A stretch of DNA of 64,000 nucleotides from Cupriavidus neocaledonicus (GCF_000372525.1 NZ_AQUR01000104.1:1-64000), one strand, 5' to 3'. Counted from the stretch's first letter, positions 26,719 to 35,855 are shown. The notes: generated by a model from the sequence alone, not told the origin. Translations and numbers: made by a program.

Positions 26719-28167
26719 ATGCGTAAGACGATTTTGCTGATGGCGATTTGCGCGGCGCTGTCCGCGTGCGGCGGGGACGATAACAGCACGACACCGCAAC
26801 CCAACTCCGGCAACCCTGGCACCCCGGGCACCCCCGGAACGCCGGGAACACCCGGCAACCCAGGCACGCCCGGCAATCCCGGTACCCCCACGCCGGCGGG
26901 CTGGACCGATCCGGCGCCCTTCACCGAGGCCGGCGCGGGCCAGGTCAACGTCGCCATCGATGCCGCGGGCAATGCCATCGCGGTCTGGATGCAGCTTGAT
27001 GAGGGCACCGCCAACGAAAGCGTGCTGGCCAGCCGCTACGTGCCAGGTTCCGGCTGGAGCGCGCCGGTGGCGCTGGAAAACGACGCCGCCGGCGCCACCG
27101 ACGGCCCGCAGATCGCGATGGACCGCGCCAGCGGCCGCGCCATGGTGGTGTGGGCGCAGCTGACCAGCGCGGGCGCCTACGACATCTGGGCCCGGCCCTT
27201 CGACCCGGCCACCGGCTGGGGCACGCTGGCGCGCATCGAGACCGGCGCCGGGCTGGCCGGGCAGCCGCAGGTCGGCATGGACACCAGTGGCAACGCGATC
27301 GCGGTGTGGAGCCAGCGCGACGGCCAGTTCGGCCCCTTCAAGATCGTCGCGAACCGCTACACCGCTGGCAGCGGCTGGGGCACGGAATCGACGTTCGCGA
27401 CGCCCAATGACGCCAGCATCCAGAACCTGCGCCCGCAGCTTGCCGTGGCCGCTTCGGGCGAGGCGATTGCCGTGTGGGAACTGACCGACCTCGCCAGCAA
27501 CGGCATCTGGACCAGCCGCTTCAGCGGCGGCAGCTGGGACGCACCGAGCGAGCTGGTGCGCGACGACAGCATCGACCGCTCGCTCGGCTATCCCGCCATC
27601 GCCATGGACGGCAGCGGCAATGCCACGCTGGTATGGGGGCAATCCGATGTCGCCAACGGCACCGTGGCCAGCACGCTGTACGCGCGGCGCTTTACCTCGG
27701 CCTGGCAGAGCCCGGTGGCGGTGGCGCCGCCGGTGGCCGAAGCCTTCATCAGCAAGGCCCGGCTGTCGGTCAATGCGCGCGGCGACGCCATGGTGGCCTG
27801 GGGCCGCAACGACAACACGCTGGTGGCCAGCGTGGCCCCGGCCAACGGCGACTGGGGCACCGCGACCGTGCTGCTCAATGCCAGCACGCGCACGCCGAGC
27901 CTGCCGGCGGTTGGCCTGGACGGCGCCGGCAACGGCTTTGTCGCCTGGACCCAGGCGCCCGAGGGCAGCGGCGTGGCCGACCTGTGGACCAACCGCTATG
28001 TGGCCGGCACCGGCTGGGGCACCGCTGCGCCGGGCGAGAGCTACGGCGACACCGCCGCGATTCCCGCGCTGGCGGTGAACGAGAAGGGCAATGCGGCGCT
28101 GGTCTGGAACCAGTGGAGCGACGCCGGCACCCGTATCGCCGGCCGCTACTACACGCCGGCCAACTGA
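26719..28167 (+). CDS. Lipoprotein with collagen-like linker and eight tandem Trp repeats
   Basis: A 482-aa envelope lipoprotein. Residues 1-17 form a signal with lipobox LSAC (Cys17). Residues 32-57 are a collagen-like (G-x-P/N-P) run built from GTP and GNP triplets. The rest contains eight copies of a G-N-A-x-x-x-W motif, with tryptophans at 90, 145, 197, 253, 306, 361, 410 and 463, every 49-56 residues. Many copies are followed by a GWG or GSW element. That spacing suggests a beta-propeller or similar repeat fold. No enzyme motif is visible, and ligand or polymer binding at the cell surface is only a guess. No partner gene is adjacent on this strand. Confidence 0.8.
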   Translation: MRKTILLMAICAALSACGGDDNSTTPQPNSGNPGTPGTPGTPGTPGNPGTPGNPGTPTPAGWTDPAPFTEAGAGQVNVAIDAAGNAIAVWMQLDEGTANESVLASRYVPGSGWSAPVALENDAAGATDGPQIAMDRASGRAMVVWAQLTSAGAYDIWARPFDPATGWGTLARIETGAGLAGQPQVGMDTSGNAIAVWSQRDGQFGPFKIVANRYTAGSGWGTESTFATPNDASIQNLRPQLAVAASGEAIAVWELTDLASNGIWTSRFSGGSWDAPSELVRDDSIDRSLGYPAIAMDGSGNATLVWGQSDVANGTVASTLYARRFTSAWQSPVAVAPPVAEAFISKARLSVNARGDAMVAWGRNDNTLVASVAPANGDWGTATVLLNASTRTPSLPAVGLDGAGNGFVAWTQAPEGSGVADLWTNRYVAGTGWGTAAPGESYGDTAAIPALAVNEKGNAALVWNQWSDAGTRIAGRYYTPAN

Positions 28168-28267
28168 CGCGCGGTTGTCACGCTGATGGCCCGGGCCCCG
28201 CGGAGAGGTATTGCCCCGGGGCTCGTCCGCGTTAACGGCAGGCCGCCCGGTCAGCGCCGCGCCGGTC

Positions 28268-29023
28268 TCAGATGGAAAGCAGCCCCAGCGCTACCGCGCG
28301 CGCGCAGGTGGCCTGGCGCCCGCGCGTATTGAGCTTGTCCGCGGCAACGTTCAGGTGGAAGTAGACGGTGCTTTCGCTGATGCCGAGGATGGTGGAGATC
28401 TCCCACGTAGTCTTGCCGATCGCCGCCCAGTGCAGGATCTCGCGCTGGCGCCGGCTCAGCGCCGGGCGCGCGGCCTCGCCCTGCAGCCGCCGCAGCGCGG
28501 AATGCAGGCAATGCGCAAAGTAGCTCATCGGCGCCAGCGTGGTGCGCAGCGCGCGCAGGTCCGAGGTGGCATCGGTGGTCAGCGTCATGAAGGCCCAGTC
28601 GATCCCCGGCGTCCAAAGCGGAATGGTCAGGCCCGCGCTGAGCCCGTGCTCGCCCGCGCTGCGCAGCAGCTTGCGCGCGCTCTGCCCGATATCGCGGCGC
28701 GTGTGGTCGACTTCGCCCAGCGCATTCCACGACGTCGCCGGCATGCCCGCGCGCACGTGCGCCACGCGCGCGTCGCCATCCTCGTGCCGCTTCGCGCGCA
28801 GCGGCTCGTAGCGCGCCCGCGCCCAGTCCGCCGAGAAATCGTGGAAGCAGACGAAGTCGTTGTCGTCCTGCGGACCAAGCGCGGGCTGCTTCATGACGTA
28901 GGCATGGTGGTTGAAGCCCATGGCCCGGGCCGCGCGCAGCGCCACCCGTGCCACTTCCTGCGGCGTGCGTGCGTTCAGCACGGTCTCTGCGTATTGCCAG
29001 TCACGGAGCGGATCTACCTTCAT
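28268..29023 (-). CDS. LuxR-family quorum-sensing regulator (solo)
   Basis: A 251-aa regulator with an N-terminal autoinducer-binding domain (about 15-165) and a C-terminal LuxR HTH (about 185-250, LSRRQREILHWAAIGKTTWEISTILGISESTVYFHL). In the ligand domain the W..xxY pair (ADWARARYEPL), the later Trp (ATSWNAL) and the glycine of GLSAGLTIPL are kept. The usual Asp-Pro at the acyl-homoserine-lactone contact appears as Asp-Ala (GDARV). No luxI-type synthase is encoded in the window, so it is a LuxR solo here. GGAG precedes ATG 29023. Confidence 0.87.
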   Translation of the reverse strand: MKVDPLRDWQYAETVLNARTPQEVARVALRAARAMGFNHHAYVMKQPALGPQDDNDFVCFHDFSADWARARYEPLRAKRHEDGDARVAHVRAGMPATSWNALGEVDHTRRDIGQSARKLLRSAGEHGLSAGLTIPLWTPGIDWAFMTLTTDATSDLRALRTTLAPMSYFAHCLHSALRRLQGEAARPALSRRQREILHWAAIGKTTWEISTILGISESTVYFHLNVAADKLNTRGRQATCARAVALGLLSI

Positions 29024-29190
29024 GCAATCTCCGACAGGATGCGCGCCCGTCGCGGGTGCGATCGTGAAGACGCAGCCGTGCGGCAACTGGCCGCCGGCCG
29101 ATGAAGCTTGCGAGGGTAGGCGAATTCCGCCGCGATGGAACGCCCCGTTCGGGGGAAGCGCTTCGCACCCGCGGGCCGCGCGGCGCCTGG

Positions 29191-29673
29191 CTAAGGCTTC
29201 CACCCCGGCAGCGCCGCGGCCTGCCGGATCCAGTGCGCCAGCAGCGCCTCGTCAAAGTGCTCGCCTTCGTGGAGATGGAAATAGCGCGTGTCCTTGTCCC
29301 GGGATTCGACCGGCGGCACCGGATCCAGCGCCATGCCGCGGAAAAACGCCACCTTGATGTAGCGGGTCATGCAATGGAAGCTGAGAAACCAGCCCTGCCC
29401 CGCCCGGCCATAGAACGGCGAATTCCAGCGCACCGCCTTGCTCACATCGGGCACGTTGCGCTCGATCAGCGCGTCCAGGCGCCGCCCCGCGTCCTGCTTC
29501 CAGCCCGGCATCGCCGCAATGTAGGCTTGCACCGGCGCATCGCCGTCGCCTTTCGGAATCTGCGGATTGCCGCCCGCCAGCAGCACCGGCTTGCCGGTGG
29601 CGGGCCGGGCGGCGGCCTTCTGCGCGGGCTTGCGCGCACCCCCTGGCGGGGTCCTGGACGTGCTGTTGGCCAT
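29191..29673 (-). CDS. DUF1801 domain protein
   Basis: A 160-aa protein with a basic, Ala-rich N-terminus (1-35) and a DUF1801 (YdhG-like) domain: VQAYIAAMPGWKQDAGRRLDALIERNVPDVSKAVRWNSPFYG, then GWFLSFHCMTRYIKVAFFRG. Some database models describe the domain as YdhG/YjbR-type, with unknown activity. GGGAG precedes ATG 29673. It is divergent from a second DUF1801 gene 91 bp away; the two may share a control region. Confidence 0.8.
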   Translation of the reverse strand: MANSTSRTPPGGARKPAQKAAARPATGKPVLLAGGNPQIPKGDGDAPVQAYIAAMPGWKQDAGRRLDALIERNVPDVSKAVRWNSPFYGRAGQGWFLSFHCMTRYIKVAFFRGMALDPVPPVESRDKDTRYFHLHEGEHFDEALLAHWIRQAAALPGWKP

Positions 29674-29764
29674 GGCTGAACTCCCGTGGTTGACGGCCGG
29701 CGGCGAGGCCTTACCGAGCGGCTATGATAAGTCGGTCAGCCAGAACCTTGAGGAACGAGCATCG

Positions 29765-30184
29765 ATGCATCCATCCGAACAGATCGACCAGCTGATCGCG
29801 GGCCTGGCCGACTGGCGCGGCCAGACCCTGGCCCGCCTGCGCAAGGCCATCCTCGCCGCCGACCGCGGCATCGTCGAGGAATGGAAATGGATGGGCAGCC
29901 CGGTATGGTCGCGCGACGGCATCATCGCCGTCGCCAACGCCCACAAGGCCAAGGTGAAGATTACCTTTACCAACGGCGCCAGCCTGCCCGACCCGGACCA
30001 TCTCTTCAACGCCGGCCTGGGCGGCAACAAATGGCGCGCGATCGACCTGGCCGAGGGCGACAAGATCGACGCTCAAGCGCTCAAGGCCCTGGTCCGCGCC
30101 GCGATCGCGTTCAACCAGGCCAGGCCGGCAAAAAAAGCGCCGGCGCGTGCCCGGGCAAAGGCCAGCCAGCAAGAGGACGCGTGA
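29765..30184 (+). CDS. DUF1801 domain protein (second copy)
   Basis: A 139-aa protein: a DUF1801 domain (IDQLIAGLADWRGQTLARLRKAILAADRGIVEEWKWMGSPVWSRDG, then KAKVKITFTNGASLPDPDHLFNAGL) and a basic C-terminal tail (RPAKKAPARARAKASQ). It differs clearly from its divergent neighbour, so this is not a recent duplication. AGGA lies about 11 bases before ATG 29765; a longer upstream frame is not supported. Function is unknown. Confidence 0.78.
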   Translation: MHPSEQIDQLIAGLADWRGQTLARLRKAILAADRGIVEEWKWMGSPVWSRDGIIAVANAHKAKVKITFTNGASLPDPDHLFNAGLGGNKWRAIDLAEGDKIDAQALKALVRAAIAFNQARPAKKAPARARAKASQQEDA

Positions 30185-30196
30185 AGCGCCGGGGGC

Positions 30197-31183
30197 TCAA
30201 CTGCCCTCGATCTTGAAGCCGATGTCCTTGATGAACTGCCCCCAGCGCGCGTGGTCGGCACGGATCTGCGCGGCGAACGCATCGGGCGTGACCGCCTGCG
30301 GCGGCAGCACGCCCACGCCCGCCAGCCGCTTCTGGTAGGCGGGATCGGCCAGCACCTTGCGCACCGCCGCGGAGACCGCCTCCACGGTCTCGCGCGGCAT
30401 CGCCTTGGGGCCAAACAGCGCGAAATAGCCGCTCAGCTGCTCCATCTCGGGGTAGCCCAGCTCGCGGAACGTGGGCGCGCCGGGGGCAAGCTCGGAGCGC
30501 TCCGGGATGGTGGTGGCCAGCACCTTGGTCTTGCCCGCCTGGTACAGCGGCACGCCGGTGGTCAGGCCATCGATCATCAGCGGCACCACGCCGCCCACCA
30601 GGTCCTGCGTGGCCGGTGCCGACCCCTTGTACAGCACCGGTTCCAGATTGGTGCCGGCGAGCCGGTTGAACAGCAGCGGGCCGAAGTGCGACGACGTGCC
30701 CGGACCGTACGAGGCCGAGTGGATCGGCTTGCCCGGATTCGCCTTGGCATAGGCGACCAGTTCCTTCAGCGTGTTGTACGGTGCGTCCTTGTTGGCGGCC
30801 AGCAGCACCGGCGCGCGGCCGAGTTCGGCCAGCGCGGTGAGGTCGGTCAAGGGATCGTAGGGCACGCGGTTGATATGCGCGCCCGAAGTAGCCGACGAGC
30901 CCAGCGTCACCAGCAGGGTCTGGCCGTCATTTTTGGCGCGGATCACGTCCTGCGTGGCGGGAATGGTGGCACCGCCGGGCTTGTTCTCCACCACCACCGG
31001 CTGCCCGGTCACGCGCGCGAGGTAGTCGGCGAACAGGCGTGCCACCACATCGGTGCCGCCCCCCGGCGGATAGGCCACCACCAGCCGGATGGCGCGCGCG
31101 GGCCATTGCTGGGCCAGCGCGTGCGGCGTCACGCCGGCCGCCACCGCGAGTGCCGCGGTGCCCAGGAACTGTCGACGATCCAT
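30197..31183 (-). CDS. Bug-family extracytoplasmic solute receptor (TctC-like)
   Basis: A 328-aa periplasmic binding protein of the tripartite tricarboxylate family, greatly expanded in Cupriavidus and Bordetella. The signal peptide (MDRRQFLG...PHALA, cleavage after residue 24) has a twin-arginine-like start. Family stretches are IRLVVAYPPGGGTDVVARL, VVENKPGGATIPATQ and SYGPGTSSHFGPLLFNRLAG. The AYPPGG and NKPG loops bind ligand carboxylates. No TctA/TctB membrane genes are adjacent. A divergent arrangement is absent, but the LysR gene upstream on the same strand may regulate it. Confidence 0.88.
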   Translation of the reverse strand: MDRRQFLGTAALAVAAGVTPHALAQQWPARAIRLVVAYPPGGGTDVVARLFADYLARVTGQPVVVENKPGGATIPATQDVIRAKNDGQTLLVTLGSSATSGAHINRVPYDPLTDLTALAELGRAPVLLAANKDAPYNTLKELVAYAKANPGKPIHSASYGPGTSSHFGPLLFNRLAGTNLEPVLYKGSAPATQDLVGGVVPLMIDGLTTGVPLYQAGKTKVLATTIPERSELAPGAPTFRELGYPEMEQLSGYFALFGPKAMPRETVEAVSAAVRKVLADPAYQKRLAGVGVLPPQAVTPDAFAAQIRADHARWGQFIKDIGFKIEGS

Positions 31184-31308
31184 AGATGAAGTCTCCGCGT
31201 TATCGTTGTGCGCCGCACCGGCGGCGGGTCTTTCATCTTAGTGAGTGTTCAGGCCGGGGACACGCCCGGGTTTCCACCATGCGTGGGCCGGGATCCCCGG
31301 CCGATGGC

Positions 31309-32226
31309 TCAGGCGGCGGCCCGCGGCGGCCCGAACCGTTCCGCGTAGATTCCCGCCACCCAGTCGACAAACACCCGCACGCGCGGCGCCAGCTGGCGGT
31401 GGAACGGGTACAGCGCCGACACCGGCAGGTCCGGGCATGGCCAGGCTGACAGCACCGGCACCAGCCGCCCCGCGCGCAAATGCTCTTCGACGCGGAAGCG
31501 CGGCACCTGGATCAGGCCGCAGCCGGCCAGCGCCGCACTGGTATAGCACTCGGCATCGCTGACCGAAATCCAGCCGCTGGCCCTGAACGCGCGCACCTCG
31601 CCATCGACGGTCAGCGTGAACGGATAGCGGCTGTCATGGTTGCGCGAAAAGAAGCCCACGCCGACGTGCCCGGCCAGCTCCGACGGATGCCGCGGCGTGC
31701 CGTGCGCCGCCAGGTATGCGGGGCTGGCGCACAGCACCTCGGGCAGCTCCGCCAGGCGCCTGGCCACCAGCGAGGAATCGCGCGGGCGCCCGGCGCGCAC
31801 CACGCAATCGATGCCCTCCCCGATCAGGTCGACCAGGCGGTCGCCGCTGCTGATGACCAGGTCGATATGCGGGTAGCGCGCGCGGAACTCGCCGATGCGC
31901 GGCAGGATGATACGCGTGGCATGGGTGCCATGCAGGTCCAGCCGCAGCGTGCCGCGCGGGTCGGCCACCTGCGTGCTGAGCGAGGTTTCGGCGTCTTCCA
32001 GTGCCTGCAGCACCTGTTTGCCGCGCTCATAGAAGGCTTGCCCGTCCAGCGTCGGGCGCACTTGCCGCGTGGTGCGCTCCAGCAGCCGGGCACCGACGCG
32101 GGCCTCGAGCTCCTTGATCGCATGCGTGGCCGTGGCGCGCGGCATGTCCAGCGCGCTGGCGGCACGGGTGAAAGAGCCCAGTTCCACGATCCGGGTGAAG
32201 AGTTGCAGCGCGTCGAAGCGGTCCAT
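31309..32226 (-). CDS. LysR-family transcriptional regulator
   Basis: A 305-aa regulator. The N-terminal winged HTH (MDRFDALQLFTRIVELGSFTRAASALDMPRATATHAIKELE) is followed by an effector domain with DLVISSGDRLVDLIGEGIDCVVRAG, the pattern of the CrgA-like subgroup. It lies 125 bp upstream of the Bug gene on the same strand and divergent from the SbmA-like transporter. Either could be its target. I start at ATG 32226; an in-frame start 10 codons earlier exists but adds residues not usual in the family. Confidence 0.86.
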   Translation of the reverse strand: MDRFDALQLFTRIVELGSFTRAASALDMPRATATHAIKELEARVGARLLERTTRQVRPTLDGQAFYERGKQVLQALEDAETSLSTQVADPRGTLRLDLHGTHATRIILPRIGEFRARYPHIDLVISSGDRLVDLIGEGIDCVVRAGRPRDSSLVARRLAELPEVLCASPAYLAAHGTPRHPSELAGHVGVGFFSRNHDSRYPFTLTVDGEVRAFRASGWISVSDAECYTSAALAGCGLIQVPRFRVEEHLRAGRLVPVLSAWPCPDLPVSALYPFHRQLAPRVRVFVDWVAGIYAERFGPPRAAA

Positions 32227-32457
32227 CGGGGGCGGCCTGTACAGGGAAACGGTCACCCCGGATTGAAATCAGCTTCTGACAGCGCGTCAAGCCACGGCAG
32301 TTGTCCCGGCGTACATGCCCGGGGCGCGACCAAAAGCGCCGGGCATCGATTTTGCTGGCTATATTTCAATAGTCATTTTCCGCCGCCGCGCCTGTTCGCG
32401 ATCGGACCGGTGCCGCCATGTGACGATAATGAAATCCGCTCGCCCCGGAGGTGGATC

Positions 32458-34221
32458 ATGAGCGCCGTGCCCGAGCCGCAGGTGGCCGACCGCACTCCGG
32501 CCCCCGGCCAACGCCCCGCCACGTCGACCCGGCACGTCTGGACCCGCTTTTGGGTGATCGCCAAACCCTACTGGGTCTCGCAGGAACGATGGAAGGCCGC
32601 CGGGCTGCTGGTGGTGCTGGTCCTGCTGCTGCTGGGCCAGACCCAGGCCGAGGTGCTGATCAACGAGCAGACCGGCGAATTCACCTCGGCGCTGGCGGCG
32701 CGCGACGCCGACCGCTTCTGGGCCTCGATCCGCACCTGCCTGTATATCCTGATCGTCGCCATTCCCGTCTACGCGGTCTATTACTACATCCGCAACAAGC
32801 TGGGCCTGCACTGGCGGCGCTGGATGACCCATCATTACCTGGACGGGTATTTCAAGAACCGCATTTTCTACAAGCTGAATGCGGATGCCGGCATCGACAA
32901 CCCCGACCAGCGCATCTCCGAGGACATCAACACCTTTACGCGGCAGTCGCTGTTCTTCCTGTCGATCGGCATCGGCGCGCTGCTGCAGCTGGTCGCGTTC
33001 AGCGCGGTGCTGTGGCTGATTTCCAGGGAGCTGGTCTATTTCCTGGTGGTGTACGCCATCGCCGGCACCTTCGTCTCGATCGCCTGTTTCGGGCGCGTGC
33101 TGATCGGCCTGAACTTCTACCAGCTCAAGCGCGAGGCCGATTTCCGCTTCAGCCTGATCCGCGTGCGCGAGAACGCCGAGTCGATCGCGTTCTACCGCGG
33201 CGAGCCGCAGGAGTCTTCCCACGTGCGCGGGCGCTTCGGCAAGGCGTTCCAGAACTTCGAGCGGCTCATCCGGTGGCAGCTCGGGCTGAACATGTTCCAG
33301 TATGGCTATGGCTTCCTGACCATCCTGCTGCCCAGCGCCATCGTGGCCGCGCGCGTGCTGGACGGCGAGCTCGAGGTCGGCAGCGCGATCCGCGCCGCGG
33401 GCGCCTTTGCCGCCGTGCTGAATGCGCTCACGGTGATCGTCGACAACTTTGAAGACCTGAGCCGGTTCGTGGCCGGGCTCGACCGCCTGGACACGTTCTC
33501 CAGCACCCTGACCGGCAAGAAGGCCAGCGCGCCGCGCGCGGCCAGCACCATCGAGTCCCGCCAGGATGCGGGGCTTGCGCTGGAGCACGTCACGCTGCAG
33601 ACGCCCAACCAGGAGCGCACCCTGGTCACCGACCTGAGCGTGTCGATCAACCCGGGCGAGGGCCTGCTGATCGTCGGCGCCAGCGGCGGCGGCAAGAGTT
33701 CGCTGATGCGCGCGATCGCGGGACTGTGGGACAGCGGCAGCGGCCGCATCGCGCGGCCGTCGCCGCACGACATGCTGTTCCTGCCGCAGCACCCGTACAT
33801 GGTGGTCGGCAGCCTGCGCAGCCAGCTGCTCTATCCCAACCATGTCGGGCGGCAGGTCGCCGATGGCGAGCTGCTGCAATTGCTGGATACCGTCAACCTG
33901 CGCGACATCGCCGGCCGCTTCGGCGGCCTGGACACCGAAGTGGACTGGAGCAAGGTGCTGTCGCTGGGCGAGCAGCAGCGCCTGACCATCGCGCGCGTGC
34001 TGCTGGCCAGGCCGCGCTATGTGATGCTGGACGAAGCCACCAGCGCCCTCGACATCAGCAACGAAGAGGCCCTGTACCAGTTGCTGGCCGGCTTGCAGGC
34101 CACCCTGGTCAGCGTCAGCCACCGGCCCACGCTGCTGAAGTACCACCACCAGGTGCTGGAACTTCCCGGCGATGGCACCTGGCGGCTGCATCCGGCAAAG
34201 GATTACCGCTTTGGCTGGTAA
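32458..34221 (+). CDS. SbmA/BacA-like ABC transporter, fused permease and ATPase (YddA type)
   Basis: A 587-aa half-transporter. The membrane domain has about six hydrophobic segments (near 45-65, 100-120, 175-195, 200-220, 285-305) and SbmA/BacA-family stretches LNLQT-like INEQTGEFTSALAARDADRFW, RWMTHHYLDGYF and NPDQRISEDI. The ATPase has GASGGGKSS (about 407-415), the variant signature LSLGEQQR and YVMLDEATSALD. Relatives import vitamin B12 and antimicrobial peptides or handle very-long-chain fatty acids. GGAGG precedes ATG 32458; a much longer open frame upstream is spurious. It is divergent from the LysR gene. Confidence 0.86.
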   Translation: MSAVPEPQVADRTPAPGQRPATSTRHVWTRFWVIAKPYWVSQERWKAAGLLVVLVLLLLGQTQAEVLINEQTGEFTSALAARDADRFWASIRTCLYILIVAIPVYAVYYYIRNKLGLHWRRWMTHHYLDGYFKNRIFYKLNADAGIDNPDQRISEDINTFTRQSLFFLSIGIGALLQLVAFSAVLWLISRELVYFLVVYAIAGTFVSIACFGRVLIGLNFYQLKREADFRFSLIRVRENAESIAFYRGEPQESSHVRGRFGKAFQNFERLIRWQLGLNMFQYGYGFLTILLPSAIVAARVLDGELEVGSAIRAAGAFAAVLNALTVIVDNFEDLSRFVAGLDRLDTFSSTLTGKKASAPRAASTIESRQDAGLALEHVTLQTPNQERTLVTDLSVSINPGEGLLIVGASGGGKSSLMRAIAGLWDSGSGRIARPSPHDMLFLPQHPYMVVGSLRSQLLYPNHVGRQVADGELLQLLDTVNLRDIAGRFGGLDTEVDWSKVLSLGEQQRLTIARVLLARPRYVMLDEATSALDISNEEALYQLLAGLQATLVSVSHRPTLLKYHHQVLELPGDGTWRLHPAKDYRFGW

Positions 34222-34312
34222 TGGCCGGGACCCCGGCAGCGGCAAGCGCGCGCCCGCAGGCGTTGCGCTATGCTGAACGCATTCCCGTCCGCTGCCCTTA
34301 CCGGAGATCCCC

Positions 34313-34831
34313 ATGCGCCCTCGCCTGTCCGTCTGGCTGGCCGCCATCGCGGCAACCCTGCTGTGCGCCTGCGCGACCCTGCAGCCCGTGCAGACCGCGC
34401 AGAAGATGCTCGGCAGCCCGCAGAGCGCCGTGCGCGATACCTTCGGCGCGCCTTCCGAAACCTATCCGCTCGCCAATGGCACCAGCCGCTGGATCTATTC
34501 CAAGCAGCCGCTCGGCTTCGAGGTGTATGCCGCCGACTTCGACGCCAGCGGCAAGCTGACCGGCTTCCGCCAGATGCTGACCGAAAAGGAAATCTACGCC
34601 GCCCGCCCGGGCGTGTGGACCAAGCAGGACGTGGCCGAGCACTTCGGCCTGCCGCGCGAGCCGGTCGAGTACTACCCGATGATGAAACGCGAGGCGTGGT
34701 CGTACCGGCTCTACGCTGGCGCGTATCAGCCGGCGCACTTCAGCGCGTATTTCGACGAGCGCGGCGTGCTGGACCGCACCATGATCATCGTCGACGCGAT
34801 CGGCGGGGATGCGCGCGACGGCAGCAAGTGA
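34313..34831 (+). CDS. Small lipoprotein, possibly SmpA/OmlA-like
   Basis: A 172-aa lipoprotein with a clear signal and lipobox LCAC. The body contains two short repeats that resemble the SmpA/BamE-type fold: MLGSPQSAVRDTFGAPSETYPLANGTSRWIYSKQP and WTKQDVAEHFGLPREPVEYYPMMKREAWSYRLY. Each reads 'G-x-P...W-x-Y', which such proteins share. That similarity is by eye, and the function is unknown. GGAG precedes ATG 34313. It follows the ABC gene by 91 bp on the same strand. Confidence 0.7.
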   Translation: MRPRLSVWLAAIAATLLCACATLQPVQTAQKMLGSPQSAVRDTFGAPSETYPLANGTSRWIYSKQPLGFEVYAADFDASGKLTGFRQMLTEKEIYAARPGVWTKQDVAEHFGLPREPVEYYPMMKREAWSYRLYAGAYQPAHFSAYFDERGVLDRTMIIVDAIGGDARDGSK

Positions 34832-34870
34832 GCGGGCCCGCAACAGGCCGCAAGGCCACGGATGCCGGCC

Positions 34871-35347
34871 TTATGCCTGGTCGGCGCGTCTGGCAGGATC
34901 GGGAATCATGGGCGCGCCGGGCTTGCGCAGCATCTTCTCGACCTCGCCAGCGTGCAGCTCCTCGAGCTGGATCAGCTGGCGCGCATACTCTTCCAGCGCG
35001 ACCGAGCGGCCCTCCACCAGGCTGAGCAGTTCCCGGTACAACGCCAGCGCCTGCTGCTCGGTGGCCAGCGACTCGCGCAGGATCGCGCCGATATCCTGGG
35101 TATGCGCGTCCAGCAGTTCGCCGATGCCGAGCGAGGGATAGGCGCCGAGGGTGGTGATCCATTCGCCGGCCTGCTGCGCATGCAGCAGCGACTCGTTGGC
35201 CTGCTCGCGCAGCCACGACACGATCGGGATGCGCCCGAAGCCGAAGATCAGGAACGAATAGTGCGTATAGCGCACCACGCCGGCGAGCTCGGCCTCGAGG
35301 ATCCGATTGAGGACGCCGACTACCTTTTCCTGCTCGATGTCCGCCAT
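34871..35347 (-). CDS. Bacterioferritin-like ferritin-fold protein
   Basis: A 158-aa four-helix protein, exactly the length of bacterioferritin. Di-iron ligands appear at Glu18, Glu52, His55, Glu97, Glu129 and His132, in the E...E-x-x-H pattern of both helix pairs. The haem-binding methionine of true Bfr (Met52 position) is not evident, so haem binding is doubtful and a Dps or haem-free ferritin role is possible. GGAGG precedes ATG 35347. It lies 76 bp after a UspA gene on the same strand, suggesting a joint stress response. Confidence 0.8.
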   Translation of the reverse strand: MADIEQEKVVGVLNRILEAELAGVVRYTHYSFLIFGFGRIPIVSWLREQANESLLHAQQAGEWITTLGAYPSLGIGELLDAHTQDIGAILRESLATEQQALALYRELLSLVEGRSVALEEYARQLIQLEELHAGEVEKMLRKPGAPMIPDPARRADQA

Positions 35348-35423
35348 GGCAGCACCTCCCTGCAATGGAGTCCGGCGGCAGGCCGCAGCGCGGACCTGCG
35401 CGCCCACGCCAACGCCCGCGCCT

Positions 35424-35855
35424 TCAGCGGTAGACCAGCACGGGCACCCGGCAGTGGGTCAGCACCTTCTGCGTTTCACTGCCGACCAGCAAGGCGTCCA
35501 GGCCCCTGCGGCCGTGCGACGCCATGAAGATCACGTCACAATCGTGCCTTGCCGCGGCGTCGATGATGCCCTTGTAGGGAACCGTTGCCGTCATGTCGGT
35601 GGCGCATGGCACGCCCGCCGCCCTGGCCGCGGCGACCACCTCTTCCAGCCGCGCCCGCGCCCGTTCGGCTTCCTGCTCTTCGAAGGCCTTGCGCCTGGGA
35701 TGGCCGGCGTCGCCCGATGCCAGGTAGGGATACTCTTCCATGCAGGTATAGGCGGTGAGCCTGGCGCCATCGGTCTTGACAAAACCGATCGCCGCCTCCA
35801 TCGCCTTCCTTGATAGTTCCGAGCCATCGGTGGCCAGCAAGATGTGCTTGAACAC
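35424..35855 (-). CDS. Universal stress protein, UspA family
   Basis: A 143-aa Usp domain. It opens FKHILLATDGSELS and ends with the ATP-binding G-x2-G-x9-G-S pattern (HGRRGLDALLVGSETQKVL). I use GTG 35855, with GGAGGGG just upstream and an N-terminus matching the second UspA in this window; ATG 35870 would add five residues. The two share ATDGSELS and a C-terminal SHGRRGL..LL.GSETQKVLTH and are clear paralogues. It is upstream of the bacterioferritin-like gene. Confidence 0.88.
   Translation of the reverse strand: MFKHILLATDGSELSRKAMEAAIGFVKTDGARLTAYTCMEEYPYLASGDAGHPRRKAFEEQEAERARARLEEVVAAARAAGVPCATDMTATVPYKGIIDAAARHDCDVIFMASHGRRGLDALLVGSETQKVLTHCRVPVLVYR

Noticed and set aside
31480..32457. 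N-terminal extension of the SbmA-like transporter (326 codons)
   Set aside because: It is antisense to the LysR gene, and ATG 32458 has a clear GGAGG and a normal family start.
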